Below are positions 1-8,228 of a DNA stretch of 64,000 bases, piece by piece. The stretch is from contig JBBPIM010000005.1 of assembly GCA_038040325.1 (NCBI GenBank), forward strand, positions 28,438-92,437. The letters run 5' to 3'. The position numbers were made by a program, and so were the translations under genes. Position 1 is the first letter of the stretch, and every line of letters begins with the position of its first letter. The notes beneath the pieces are model-generated. The model did no database searches, had not been told where the DNA came from, and worked only from the letters and a program-made list of their open reading frames with translations. Source of the stretch: Mayfieldus profundus (GTDB lineage Bacteria > Actinomycetota > Thermoleophilia > Solirubrobacterales > 70-9).

Positions 1-669
1 CCCCACCGCACGCTCGGCCTGACGCAGCGCCCGCTCGCCCGCGGCCGGCGCCTCGGCCAGCGGCCGGCTCAGCGCCTCGACCATGAACTCGTGCGCCTCA
101 GCCGACAGCTCGAACGAGCCGCCCTCGCAGCTCTGACACACCACCCCCCCCGCGGCGCCCGAGAAGCCGCTGAGATGCTCGGCCTCGCCACAGCGCGCAC
201 AGGAGGCCAGCTCCGGCGCGAAGCCGGCGGCGAGCGCCAGCTTGAGCCGGAAGGCGAGAGCAGTGGCGGGCTCGGCGGCTCCCTCCCCTGTGTCGAGCAC
301 CGCCAGGTAACGGCACAGCAGGTTGTAGGCGGCGGGGTTGGCCTCGGCCGCATCGAGCAGCCGCAGCACCGCGTCACAGGCCCGCGCCGCGGCGCTGAGC
401 GAGGAAAAGCCCTGGCGCAGGCGCGGATATCCCTCCACGGTGGCCGCCGAGGTCACCGTCGCCAGCTCCCCGCGGCCCTCGTGCAAGATTAGGTCGAGCC
501 TGAAGAACGGCTCCAGCCTGCCGCCGAAGCGTGAGCGCGGCCGCCGCGACCCTTTTGCGATCGCGCCGATCCGGCCCCGCTGGGCGCTGTAGATGTGCAG
601 GATGCGGTCCGCCTCGCCGAAGCGGATGCTGCGCAGGACCACGCCCTCGGTCTTGAAGCTGCCGGCCAT
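1..669 (-). CDS. recO: DNA repair protein RecO (3' end outside window)
   Basis: RecO anneals single strands and loads RecA together with RecR in RecF-pathway recombinational repair. The frame opens at ATG 669 and reads MAGSFKTEGVVLRSIRFGEA, the usual RecO OB-fold N-terminus. Four cysteines in the C-terminal half (CARC, then VVCQSC) form the zinc site seen in many RecO proteins. About 223 codons are present. Family members are about 240-260 residues, so only a short tail lies beyond the window edge. It is the last visible gene of a leftward block with mutM and a P1 peptidase. The identification rests on the N-terminus and the Cys pairs. Confidence 0.93.
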   Translation of the reverse strand, partial: MAGSFKTEGVVLRSIRFGEADRILHIYSAQRGRIGAIAKGSRRPRSRFGGRLEPFFRLDLILHEGRGELATVTSAATVEGYPRLRQGFSSLSAAARACDAVLRLLDAAEANPAAYNLLCRYLAVLDTGEGAAEPATALAFRLKLALAAGFAPELASCARCGEAEHLSGFSGAAGGVVCQSCEGGSFELSAEAHEFMVEALSRPLAEAPAAGERALRQAERAVG

Positions 670-743
670 CGAACGCCTGAGCATCGCGCCGCCGGCGGAC
701 GGCAACGAGCAACGAGTCCGGCGAGGTTCAATTGAGAGCGACC

Positions 744-779
744 GAAGGGTTTTGGCCCCTATAGGGGCCAAAAGCCTTC
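744..779 (-). terminator. Long inverted repeat, probable terminator of the P1 peptidase transcript
   Basis: The two 16-base arms at 744-759 and 764-779 are complementary except for one position, around a TATA loop. The core arm is TTTTGGCCCC. It lies 32 bases past the stop of the P1 peptidase gene on the minus strand and before recO. No clear U-tract follows on the minus strand, so termination is inferred from the stem strength and position. Confidence 0.5.
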
Positions 780-810
780 AGCCGTTGGCCGCTGACTCCG
801 CCGAACCTCC

Positions 811-1737
811 CTAGGCCGCCGAGCGCACCGCGTCGCGGATCGCGGCCGCCGTCACCGTCGCCGCGATCGTCCCCACCGCGATCGCCGCGAAGCGGTCGCC
901 CTCGCCCTGCCCGGACGCGAGGCAGAAGGCGACGTCGCCATCTACATCGGAGAAGACCGGGTCCACCGCCCGCGCCACGCCTCCGCTCGCCATCCGCGCG
1001 ACCCGGGCGCAGGTCGCCCGGCCCAGCGCCGCGTCGGTCATCACGCAGACCAGCGTCGTGTTGCGCTCCTCGACCCGCGTCCAGTCGGGCGCTCCCTTCA
1101 TCTCCGCGATCGCCTCGGCGGTGGAGCACATCTGGCCGTCATCGTCGCGCGGCCCGGCCAGGACGCCGCCGTCCTCTCCGAGGATGTCGCCGAAGCCGTT
1201 GGCGACGGCAAGCGCCGCGACGGTTTCGCCCCGGCCGCTGCGCGCCGCCGCGTAGCCGATGCCGGCGGAGGTGGCACGGTCCCGGCCGAACAGCTTGCCG
1301 ACCGCCGTGCCGGTTCCGGCACCGACGCGGCCACGCTCGGGAACGCCCCCGGCCGCCGCCTCGCACGCGGCGTAGCCCTGGTCGGGCCCGGGTCGCACCG
1401 ACGGATCCCCCGCCGTCAGGTCGTAGACCACCGCGGCGGGCACGATCGGGACGGGCCCGCCCGGGGTCGGATGCCCGCGGCCCTGCTGCTCCAGCCAGCG
1501 GGCGGCTCCGTCGGCGGCGGCCAGGCCGAAGGCGCTGCCGCCGGCGAGCACTACAGCGCTCACCTCGTGCGCGCCCGAGAGGGGGCCGACGACGTCGGTC
1601 TCGCGCGTGCCGGGCCCCCCGCCGCGGACGTCCACGCCGCCGCGCGTGCCGGGCGGCGGGAGCACCACCGTGCAGCCGGTCGCCGCCTCGGCGTCTGTCC
1701 AGTGGCCGACGGCGAAATCCGCCGGCAGCTCGATCAT
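811..1737 (-). CDS. P1-family (DmpA/S58) N-terminal nucleophile peptidase
   Basis: The 308-residue product belongs to the DmpA/P1 aminopeptidase family, whose members mature by self-cleavage before a Ser/Thr nucleophile. Visible family features are the N-terminal VGHWTDAEAATGCTVVL, the GGSAFGLAAADGAARWLE helix, and the VGAGTGTAVGKL loop followed by ATSAGIGY, near which the nucleophile should lie. A longer frame exists upstream, but ATG 1737 forms an ATGA overlap with the mutM stop, so translational coupling makes it the best start. The physiological substrate is unknown. Some members act on short peptides and others on D-amino-acid amides. Confidence 0.85.
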   Translation of the reverse strand: MIELPADFAVGHWTDAEAATGCTVVLPPPGTRGGVDVRGGGPGTRETDVVGPLSGAHEVSAVVLAGGSAFGLAAADGAARWLEQQGRGHPTPGGPVPIVPAAVVYDLTAGDPSVRPGPDQGYAACEAAAGGVPERGRVGAGTGTAVGKLFGRDRATSAGIGYAAARSGRGETVAALAVANGFGDILGEDGGVLAGPRDDDGQMCSTAEAIAEMKGAPDWTRVEERNTTLVCVMTDAALGRATCARVARMASGGVARAVDPVFSDVDGDVAFCLASGQGEGDRFAAIAVGTIAATVTAAAIRDAVRSAA

Positions 1738-2633
1738 CGGCGCGGCCGGCGCCGCCGCGGACGCCGCCTCAGCCTTACCTGGCATTGCGGGCAGTAGTAG
1801 GTGGAGCGGCCGCCGATCAGGATCCGGGCGATCGGCTCGCCACATCGCGGGCATGGCTCGCCCTCCCGAGTGTGGACGAGAAACTCCTCCTGCATCGACC
1901 CTCGCTCACCGCGGGAGTCGCGGTAATCGTCGATCGAGGCACCGCCGCCGTCGATCCCGGCTGCAAGCGCCTCCACCACACCGCTGCGCAGCGCCTCGAG
2001 GTGCTCCGGCTTCATCGATCCCGCCGGGGACAGCGGGTGCAGCCGGGCGCGAAACAGGGCCTCGTCGGCGTAGATGTTCCCCACACCGGCGATCCCCGAC
2101 TGGTCCAGCAGGAAGGACTTGAGCGGCACCGTCCGCCCGGCCGCGATCCGCTCCAGCGCCTCGACGGTGAAATCGCCGGACAGCGGCTCGATCCCGACCC
2201 GCCCTGCGAAGCGGGCATCGAGCTGGTCGTCGCGCAGCAGCAAGGCCTCGCCGAAGCGGCGCGCGTCGCTGAACCGCAGCTCGCGTCCGTCGTCGAGCCG
2301 AAAGCGCGCTCGCAGGTAACGATCCTCCGACGCCGGCTGGTACACGCGCGGGTCCACGGCCGCGACCAGCCCCTCCCGGTCGACGAGCAGCAGGTTCCCG
2401 GTCATGCGCAGGTGCATGACCAGCGTGTCGCCCCCGTCGAGCGCCATCAGCAGGTACTTGCCGCGGCGTCTCAGCCCGGCGATCGTCCGACCGCTGACCT
2501 CGCGCTCCAGCCGCCTGGGAGCGACCGGCCGCGACCAGCGATCGTCGAGCACCTCGAGGCGTTCGACGCGGCGCCCCAGCAGCTCCGGCTCGAGCTGGCG
2601 GCGGATCGTCTCCACCTCGGGCAGCTCGGGCAT
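1734..2633 (-). CDS. mutM: Formamidopyrimidine-DNA glycosylase (Fpg/MutM)
   Basis: This bifunctional glycosylase/AP lyase removes oxidised purines such as 8-oxoguanine. The start MPELPEVETIRRQLEPELLG gives the catalytic N-terminal proline (Pro2) and Glu3. KYLLMALDGGDTLVMHLRMTG provides the catalytic lysine loop. The C-terminal zinc finger is intact (CPRCGEPI, then YYCPQCQ). The protein is 299 residues, slightly longer than usual because of an Arg-rich tail after the zinc finger. The start overlaps the stop of the upstream lipoprotein gene by one base, and the stop overlaps the P1 peptidase start. Confidence 0.97.
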   Translation of the reverse strand: MPELPEVETIRRQLEPELLGRRVERLEVLDDRWSRPVAPRRLEREVSGRTIAGLRRRGKYLLMALDGGDTLVMHLRMTGNLLLVDREGLVAAVDPRVYQPASEDRYLRARFRLDDGRELRFSDARRFGEALLLRDDQLDARFAGRVGIEPLSGDFTVEALERIAAGRTVPLKSFLLDQSGIAGVGNIYADEALFRARLHPLSPAGSMKPEHLEALRSGVVEALAAGIDGGGASIDDYRDSRGERGSMQEEFLVHTREGEPCPRCGEPIARILIGGRSTYYCPQCQVRLRRRPRRRRPRR

Positions 2634-3220
2634 CAGCTGCTTCCCGGTGGACCCTCGAGCAGTCCGGCCAGCCTGATCGTCGCCAGCAGCGGCTCGAACG
2701 CGATCGTGTTCGCCCGCTCGAACGCCTCCGGCGTCGCATAGGCGTCGACCACGTACTCCGCCGCGCCCTTGTAGACGTGGACGCTGCGCGTCATCACCCT
2801 TTGGCCTCCGACCCTGCCGCGGCCGACGATCTCCACCGCCGGAGCGTCATCCACCTCAGTGATCCTGCTGCTATCGACCTCAAATCCCGGCGCCCGTTCA
2901 CGTAGCGAGCGCAGCAGGCGCTGGCGCGACGCCTCTACGCCGGCCTCATCGCCCGGGAGGTCGGTGCGGGGATACGAGTAGACCGCGGCCACCGCCTTGC
3001 CGGAGGAGATCTGGGCGACCTCGGGAAAGCCCCCGCTGCTGACCGTCCAGGTGCTGGGACGGCCGAAGCTGACATCGCCCGACGCGCTCGAGTAGCTGAT
3101 GAAGTTGGTCGGCGGTCCAATCCTCTCGAGCCCGCTGGGGCGGGCGCGCTCGTTGCCGCAGGCGGCCAGCAGCGGCGCCAGCACCAGCAGCGCCGCGCAG
3201 GCTAGAAGGCGTGGTCTCAC
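2633..3220 (-). CDS. Predicted lipoprotein of unknown function
   Basis: The 195-residue product starts at GTG with a lipoprotein signal peptide ending in LAPLLAACG, where the Cys would be lipidated. The exported part is a compact alpha/beta domain with no enzyme motif (SYSSASGDVSFGRPSTW, then VHVYKGAAEYVVDAYATPEA). The pattern resembles small actinobacterial surface proteins in the PsbP/LpqN fold space, but I cannot confirm that. It is co-transcribed with mutM, whose start overlaps its stop. Confidence 0.75.
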   Translation of the reverse strand: MRPRLLACAALLVLAPLLAACGNERARPSGLERIGPPTNFISYSSASGDVSFGRPSTWTVSSGGFPEVAQISSGKAVAAVYSYPRTDLPGDEAGVEASRQRLLRSLRERAPGFEVDSSRITEVDDAPAVEIVGRGRVGGQRVMTRSVHVYKGAAEYVVDAYATPEAFERANTIAFEPLLATIRLAGLLEGPPGSS

Positions 3221-3281
3221 CGACCCGTTCTATCAAGGCCACGTGCTCGCCCCGCGGGCACGGTGGGGCCCGGGGGGGCGC

Positions 3282-4247
3282 TCAGTGCGCGACCGCTCTC
3301 GGGTGCGCCCGGAAGTAGACCTCCTTGAGCTGCTCCCCGGAGAGGTGCGTGTACATCTGGGTGGTGGAGATGTCCGCGTGCCCGAGCATCTCCTGCACGG
3401 CACGCAGGTCGCAGCCACCGGCCAGCAGGTGGGTCGCGAAGCTGTGCCGCAGGGTGTGCGGGCTCATCCGCCCGTCCAGGCCGGCGGTGCGCGCGTTGCG
3501 CTGCACGATCTTGTAGAGGCCCTGCCGAGTCAGTGGCCCGCCGCGGAAGTTGACGAACAGCTTTGGCTCGCTGCGTTCGCCGACCAGCTCGGGGCGCCCC
3601 GACCGCAGGTAGGCCTTGACTGCGGCCACCGCCTTGCTACCCAGCGGGACGAGCCGCTCCTTGGAGCCCTTGCCGTGCGCCCGCAGGAAGCCGTGCCCGA
3701 GGTCGATGTCGGACAGCTCCAGGCCGATCGTCTCCGATGCGCGCAGACCGCACGCATACATCACCTCGAGCATGGCGCGGTCGCGAAGCGCCGTCGGCTC
3801 GGCCCCCCGTGGGGCGGCCAGCAGGCGCTTGACCTCGGAGTAGTTGAGGACCTGGGGAAGCTTGCGCGCTCGGCGCGGCGCGCTGAGCCCCGCGGTCGGG
3901 TCGTCGGCCACCAGCTCCTCACGCCGCAGGTGCTTGTAGAAGGAGCGAAGGCATGCGGCCTTGCGGTGAATCGTGGACGCCGAGCAGGGCGGCCTGCCGT
4001 TGCCGGTGGCCAGGTCGGCGAGAAACTCGGAGACGTCGGTGGGACCGGCCGAGAGTGCGTCCGCGCCGTGCTCCTCGAGGAACTGCCCGTACTGGAGCAG
4101 GTCGGTGCGGTAGGCGTTCAGCGTGTTGCGCGACAGGCCGCGCTCCAGCTCCAGATATGCGAGGAAGTCGAGCACGAGGCCTTCGAAGCGGGCGCTGACA
4201 GGGCTCCTCTCGGCGCTCTGCTTCTCTTCTACGGCAGTCGGGTTCAT
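3282..4247 (-). CDS. xerD: Site-specific tyrosine recombinase XerD
   Basis: XerD resolves chromosome dimers at dif with XerC. The 321-residue protein has the N-terminal SAM-like core-binding domain (FLAYLELERGLSRNTLNAY) and a C-terminal catalytic domain. Catalytic residues are visible: Arg in YACGLRASE, the HTLRHSF motif, the His of GHADISTTQ and the nucleophilic Tyr of MYTHLS. The length and the very regular sequence are chromosomal XerD rather than a phage integrase. Its neighbourhood (nudix, steA, recN) is the usual actinobacterial xerD context. Confidence 0.95.
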   Translation of the reverse strand: MNPTAVEEKQSAERSPVSARFEGLVLDFLAYLELERGLSRNTLNAYRTDLLQYGQFLEEHGADALSAGPTDVSEFLADLATGNGRPPCSASTIHRKAACLRSFYKHLRREELVADDPTAGLSAPRRARKLPQVLNYSEVKRLLAAPRGAEPTALRDRAMLEVMYACGLRASETIGLELSDIDLGHGFLRAHGKGSKERLVPLGSKAVAAVKAYLRSGRPELVGERSEPKLFVNFRGGPLTRQGLYKIVQRNARTAGLDGRMSPHTLRHSFATHLLAGGCDLRAVQEMLGHADISTTQMYTHLSGEQLKEVYFRAHPRAVAH

Positions 4248-4316
4248 GCCGCCCCGTTCGGCGAGGCGCCACCTTCCCCTTGCCGCGCAAGGCGGGTACC
4301 AGCTGCGCCCCGCGGC

Positions 4317-4838
4317 TCAGCCGCGCCGCAGCTCGCGGAAAAGCAGCAGCCCGACCAGCGACTTCGCGTCGCTGCACTGCTCGATGGTCTCGTCGAGCTC
4401 GTCGAGGGGTATCTCGATCACCTCGATCCTCTCGCCCTCGTCGGGCTCGGGATCAACCCGGCGCAGGCCGCCGGCGATGAAGACGTGGACCCGCTCGTCG
4501 CTGAAGCCCGGGCTGGTGTAGATCCGCTTCAACTCGCGCCACTCGGAAGCCTCGACCCCCGTCTCTTCGAGCAGCTCGCGCTTGGCGCATTCGAGCGGCG
4601 ACTCGCCCTCGACGTCCAACTTTCCGGCCGGAAGCTCTAGCAGCGCTTCCTCGCCGACCGCCTCGCGCGGCTGGCGGACCATGACCAGGTGCCGGTCGTC
4701 GTGGGCAACGACGGCGACCGCGCCCGGATGGGCGACCACCTCGCGCTCGGAGGTCGAGCCGTCCTCGTAGCGGATCTCGTCGATCCGCACCGAGACCATC
4801 TTGCCTTCGTGGGTGATGCGTGAGTTGATCCGCTCCAA
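4317..4838 (-). CDS. NUDIX hydrolase, ADP-ribose pyrophosphatase type
   Basis: The protein has a full Nudix box (GKLDVEGESPLECAKRELLE followed by ETGVE), a canonical GX5EX7REUXEEXG motif. It is preceded by VVAHDDRHLVMVRQPREA and followed by the YTSPGFSDE segment typical of ADP-ribose/NDP-sugar hydrolases. A TTG at 4838 is chosen as start because AGGAG lies seven bases upstream (4846-4850) and no better codon exists before the conserved MVSVRIDEIRYEDGS. That gives 173 residues. It follows DUF3866 after 10 bases and probably shares its transcript. Confidence 0.88.
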   Translation of the reverse strand: MERINSRITHEGKMVSVRIDEIRYEDGSTSEREVVAHPGAVAVVAHDDRHLVMVRQPREAVGEEALLELPAGKLDVEGESPLECAKRELLEETGVEASEWRELKRIYTSPGFSDERVHVFIAGGLRRVDPEPDEGERIEVIEIPLDELDETIEQCSDAKSLVGLLLFRELRRG

Positions 4839-4848
4839 GGGTCGTCTC

Positions 4849-5871
4849 CTACCCGCGTGCCCGCGCGGCAAGCCCCCGCCCCGCCGCGAGGGGTGCCGCG
4901 AAGAACAGGCGATCCTCCTCGAGGTCGCGCCCCATCGTCCGTGCGGGGAGACCGCTTGCCGCGTAGCCGTCGAGGTCGGCCACCTGGGCGCGCAGGCTGT
5001 GCCGCCCGCCCAGCAACCGGTCGAGAGCGGCCGCCACCTCCCCCTCGTCCTCGGGAACCGGCACCTCGACGCCGCCCAGCAGCAGCTCCAACACCGTTTG
5101 CGTGTGATGGCTGACCGTGCGGTGGCGCGGCCGGGGGTCCGCGCCGGAAAGGCGTGGGCAGAGCAGCGTCGGCATCCCCAGCGCCAGGGCAGCATGAGCG
5201 GCGTCCAGGACCGCCATGCCACCGTGGCCGTAGCGTGTCGCCGAGCCGAGGATCCCCGGGCCGGCGCCGACGATCGCCGCCTGCCAGCCGAGCCGGTGCG
5301 CGGCGGCGTCCAGCGCTCCGGCGATGCTGACAGCCTCGTGCTCGCCTCCGTAGGCAGGACCCGCTGTGACGTGGCCGTACAGCAGTCCCCGCTCGCGCAG
5401 CTCGGCCGCGTCGCGCGACAGCGACCCCGGCAGGGCCCCTCCCCCGGTCTGCACGTAGCCGACCCGAAGCCCCGCCGAGAGCTGCTGGGCCGCCCACGCC
5501 GCCGGCGCGAGATGGCCGTGCAGCGGGACCACCAACACCGGTACCGAGGCCGCCTCCTCCTCTTCTCCGACCTCCTCGTCGGATCGCTCGACCGGCTCGA
5601 CCGGGTGCTGGAGCGAGGTGTAGTTGAGCTTCATCACGTGCTGGCCCGACGCCCCGGGCCCGTCCAGGCCGCGGGTGAGGTTGACGTGGACGACGTCGAA
5701 ACCACCCGAGCCCAGCCCGAGGTCGACCGCCTCGGTGTTGACGACGACCTCGTCGCCATCTCGGACCTCCCCGACGAGGGAAACGTCCGCCCAGGCGCGA
5801 CGCCGTTCGCCGGAGACCTCGACCTCGAGCGGGTCCTCCGACACGACGACCCCGCGCCTCAGCTTCAACAT
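4849..5871 (-). CDS. DUF3866 family protein
   Basis: The 340-residue protein begins MLKLRRGVVVSEDPLEVEV and matches the DUF3866 family, which is common in actinobacteria and some firmicutes. Conserved stretches are MKLNYTSLQHPVEPVE, VPLHGHLAPAAWA, YVQTGGGALPG and GPGILGSATRYGHGG. No catalytic function is established for the family. The ATG at 5871 shares its A with the TGA of the upstream M20 peptidase, giving tight coupling. A longer frame that reads into the peptidase is rejected. Confidence 0.85.
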   Translation of the reverse strand: MLKLRRGVVVSEDPLEVEVSGERRRAWADVSLVGEVRDGDEVVVNTEAVDLGLGSGGFDVVHVNLTRGLDGPGASGQHVMKLNYTSLQHPVEPVERSDEEVGEEEEAASVPVLVVPLHGHLAPAAWAAQQLSAGLRVGYVQTGGGALPGSLSRDAAELRERGLLYGHVTAGPAYGGEHEAVSIAGALDAAAHRLGWQAAIVGAGPGILGSATRYGHGGMAVLDAAHAALALGMPTLLCPRLSGADPRPRHRTVSHHTQTVLELLLGGVEVPVPEDEGEVAAALDRLLGGRHSLRAQVADLDGYAASGLPARTMGRDLEEDRLFFAAPLAAGRGLAARARG

Positions 5872-6983
5872 CAGGCGGCCGTCGTCTCCCTGAGGATCGC
5901 CTCGCAGACATCGAGCATCTCGTCGAGCCTCGAAGCGGCGACGCTCTCCTCGGGAGTGTGGTTGGCCTCGGTGCCGTTGGCCAGCAGCACGCAGTCGAAC
6001 CCGGCTGCGATCAGCGCGTTGGCGTCGCTGCCGCCCCCGGTGGCGACCGTGCTCACCTGGTGGCCACAGCTCTCCAGGGCAGCCGAGGCGACCCGCACCG
6101 GCGTCGCGCCGGCAGGGGTGCGGTAGCCGCGGAACAGCTCGGTGACCTCGACGTCGGCGTCGCAGCCATGCTCGCTCGCCGCCCAGGAGCACGCGTCCAC
6201 CATGCTGCCGACCGTGGCGGCGGCGCGGTCGGGATCGACGCTGCGTGCCTCCCCCTCGATCCGGCAGCGCCCCGCGACGACGTTCGACGCCGAGCCTCCC
6301 TCGATGATCCCGACGTTCGCGGTGGTCTCCTCGTCGAGCCGCCCGAGCTCCATCGCCACAACGGCGACAGCTGCGGCGGCGATCGCGTTGTTGCCGTCCT
6401 CGGGCCGGATGCCGGCGTGGGCCTCGGCGCCCTCGAACTTCGCGCTGAGGCGCTGGTAGGTCGGAGCCGCGACGATCACCTCGCCGATCGGAGTGGCATG
6501 GTCGAGCACGAACCCGTACCCCGACCGCAGCGTCGATACGTCGAAGGCCTTGGCACCGCGCAGGCCGTCCTCCTCGGCGACAGTAAGCAGCAGCTCGATG
6601 CCAACCGGCGGCGGCACGTCGCGATGGCGGGCGGCCAGCTCCAGCATCACGGCCACGGCGGCCTTGTTGTCGGCGCCGAGGATTGTCTCGCCACGGCTGC
6701 GGTAGATGCCGTCGTCGAGTGCGACCTCCACCGGTCCTTCGTGGGGCACCGTGTCGAGATGGCCCGCGAACATCACCCAGCCACCGCCGGTGCCCGGCAG
6801 GCGCGCAACCAGGTTGCCGGCGCCGGCCCGGGCCGGCCCCGCCGCATCGTCCTCGCTGACCTCGACGCCGAGCTCGCGCAGCTCCGCCGCCACCGCGTCG
6901 GCAATCTCGCGCTCATCGCCGGTCGGGCTGGCTATTTCGCAGAGGCGGACGAAGCGGTCGTGGAGTCGCTTGTCGCTACTCAC
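5871..6983 (-). CDS. M20 family metallopeptidase (PepT-like)
   Basis: This two-zinc aminopeptidase-type protein shows the M20 ligands in order: FAGHLDTVP (His, Asp), LGADNKAAVAVML (bridging Asp), VAEEDGLRGAK (catalytic Glu pair) and EANHTPEESVA (last His). The dimerisation domain contains AHAGIRPEDGNNAI. Residue pattern and length (370) fit tripeptidase T-like proteins and related deacylases. The start is GTG 6983, giving MSSDKRLHDRFVRLCEI. A longer frame upstream has no family similarity and overlaps the previous gene. Substrate specificity cannot be read from the sequence. Confidence 0.88.
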   Translation of the reverse strand: MSSDKRLHDRFVRLCEIASPTGDEREIADAVAAELRELGVEVSEDDAAGPARAGAGNLVARLPGTGGGWVMFAGHLDTVPHEGPVEVALDDGIYRSRGETILGADNKAAVAVMLELAARHRDVPPPVGIELLLTVAEEDGLRGAKAFDVSTLRSGYGFVLDHATPIGEVIVAAPTYQRLSAKFEGAEAHAGIRPEDGNNAIAAAAVAVVAMELGRLDEETTANVGIIEGGSASNVVAGRCRIEGEARSVDPDRAAATVGSMVDACSWAASEHGCDADVEVTELFRGYRTPAGATPVRVASAALESCGHQVSTVATGGGSDANALIAAGFDCVLLANGTEANHTPEESVAASRLDEMLDVCEAILRETTAA

Positions 6984-7000
6984 GGCCGCAACGCTATGAG

Positions 7001-7390
7001 CTAGTCGGTCCCGGCCGCATCGAGCGCGCGCTGGTGATCTGGGAAGTTCCGCATCTCCGAGACGCGCTCGCCGGAGAACCGCAGCAGCCAGCCGATCGGC
7101 TGGTCGAACTCGACACCGCTCGCGCGGCCGCGAAAGTTCACCTGCCCCAAGAGAAGGAGGGAGCCGTCGGACAGCTCGCGGGACTCCTCCACAGACAGCT
7201 CCCAACGCTCGAACTGCTCGTCGATCTCGTCCATCCAGCGGCGTATCTCGTCGTAGCCCTGATAGGTGGAGTTGGTCATCGCCGAGTGCAGCACCGCCTG
7301 CGGATCAATTGCCTCGCGGTCGATTTCCCTCACGCCGGCGTTCCATCGCTCGAACAGGTCGTGGATCAGCTCCTCGCGCTTGGAGGTCAC
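7001..7390 (-). CDS. SnoaL/NTF2-like domain protein
   Basis: The 129-residue single-domain protein has the SnoaL-like cone fold pattern: an N-terminal helix (REELIHDLFERWNAGVREID), then TYQGYDEIRRWMDEI and a C-terminal beta sheet ending IGWLLRFSGERVSEMRNF. Members are often small polyketide cyclases, stress proteins or binding proteins. No conserved catalytic His-Asp pair can be assigned. It begins at GTG 7390 and ends 17 bases before the M20 peptidase, so the two are probably co-transcribed. Confidence 0.75.
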   Translation of the reverse strand: MTSKREELIHDLFERWNAGVREIDREAIDPQAVLHSAMTNSTYQGYDEIRRWMDEIDEQFERWELSVEESRELSDGSLLLLGQVNFRGRASGVEFDQPIGWLLRFSGERVSEMRNFPDHQRALDAAGTD

Positions 7391-7483
7391 GCCGCCAGTA
7401 TCCCGCTGCCGGCGCCCGAGGGGGCGCCGAGGCTCAACAGCGCACTGGGAGGATTCCGGAACGCGCGGAGGCGGAAATCACCC

Positions 7484-7512
7484 TTGACTCGACCGAGGGG
7501 CGGCAGTAGGTT
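7484..7512 (+). promoter_or_regulatory. Sigma70-type promoter of the DUF1326-DUF2182 operon
   Basis: A -35 hexamer TTGACT (7484-7489) and a -10 hexamer TAGGTT (7507-7512) are separated by exactly 17 bases. The predicted transcription start near 7519 leaves a leader of about 72 bases before the DUF1326 start codon. Confidence 0.7.
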
Positions 7513-7591
7513 TTCGCAAGGTGCGGATTCGGGAGGACCCGGCCGCGCTTTAACCCGGCAACCAGCGGCAATGCCGCATAAAGGAGACCTG
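7513..7591 (+). promoter_or_regulatory. Structured 5' leader of DUF1326, possible riboswitch
   Basis: The leader contains a CGGG-AGGA-CCCG hairpin (7530-7541) and a perfect GCGGC-AAT-GCCGC hairpin (7565-7577), directly followed by the Shine-Dalgarno AAGGAG (7581-7586). The strings GGTGCGGATTCGGG and CCCGGCAACC resemble conserved pieces of cobalamin and SAM-clan riboswitches, but neither full core is recognisable. I call it a structured leader and leave the class open. Confidence 0.3.
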
Positions 7592-8212
7592 ATGGCCTGG
7601 CGAATGTCCGGAACCTACATTGCGACCTGCAACTGCAACTTGATCTGCCCCTGCCCCACCGACGGACCCCCTACCAGCGAGGACGGCCAGTGCCGGGGCG
7701 TCGGCGTCTTCCACATCGCGGACGGCAACTTCGACGACGTCGACCTCTCCGGCGTGGATGTGGTTCTCGTCAACCTGTTCCCCTCGAATCTCACCTCCGG
7801 TAACTGGAAGCTGGGAATCGTGGTCGACGAGGACGCCTCGGATGAGCAGGCCGCCGCCGTCGAGCAAATCATCTCGGGCAAGGAGGGTGGCCCCTTCGGC
7901 GAATTCGCTGCGCTCACCGACGAGTGGCTCGGTATGGAGCGCGGCAGCGTCGGCTTCTCGAACGGGGACCGACCCACCGGCTCGGTGACGGGGGTCGACT
8001 TCACCTTCGAGCCGCTGCCGGGTCCCGAGGGCAGCGACTCCCAGACCACCGTCAAGAACGCCGCATTCGGTTTCGCCCCGGAGTTCCGCGTCGGCAAGTC
8101 GTCGGGACACTTCAATGTCCAGGGGATCGAGTTCGACGCAATCTACGGCGAAACCGCCGACTACGAGTTCGCAAGCGAGATGGAAGAAGGGGCGGCGCCC
8201 GGCCGCGGCTAG
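7592..8212 (+). CDS. DUF1326 family protein
   Basis: The 206-residue protein opens MAWRMSGTYIATCNCNLICP, which is the DUF1326 hallmark with a CxCxxxCPC cysteine cluster near the N-terminus. It continues with VVLVNLFPSNLTSGNWKLGI and ends in the FGFAPEFRVGKSSGHF region. The cysteines suggest metal binding, but function is unproven. The start is supported by AAGGAG five bases upstream. It is followed after 16 bases by a DUF2182 membrane protein, a recurrent genomic partner. Confidence 0.88.
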   Translation: MAWRMSGTYIATCNCNLICPCPTDGPPTSEDGQCRGVGVFHIADGNFDDVDLSGVDVVLVNLFPSNLTSGNWKLGIVVDEDASDEQAAAVEQIISGKEGGPFGEFAALTDEWLGMERGSVGFSNGDRPTGSVTGVDFTFEPLPGPEGSDSQTTVKNAAFGFAPEFRVGKSSGHFNVQGIEFDAIYGETADYEFASEMEEGAAPGRG

Positions 8213-8228
8213 CGCCACGGCGAGCCAG

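Noticed and set aside
4849..6192. A longer DUF3866 product starting upstream of 5871
   Set aside because: The extension reads through the M20 peptidase C-terminus. The ATG overlapping the peptidase stop fits the family N-terminus.
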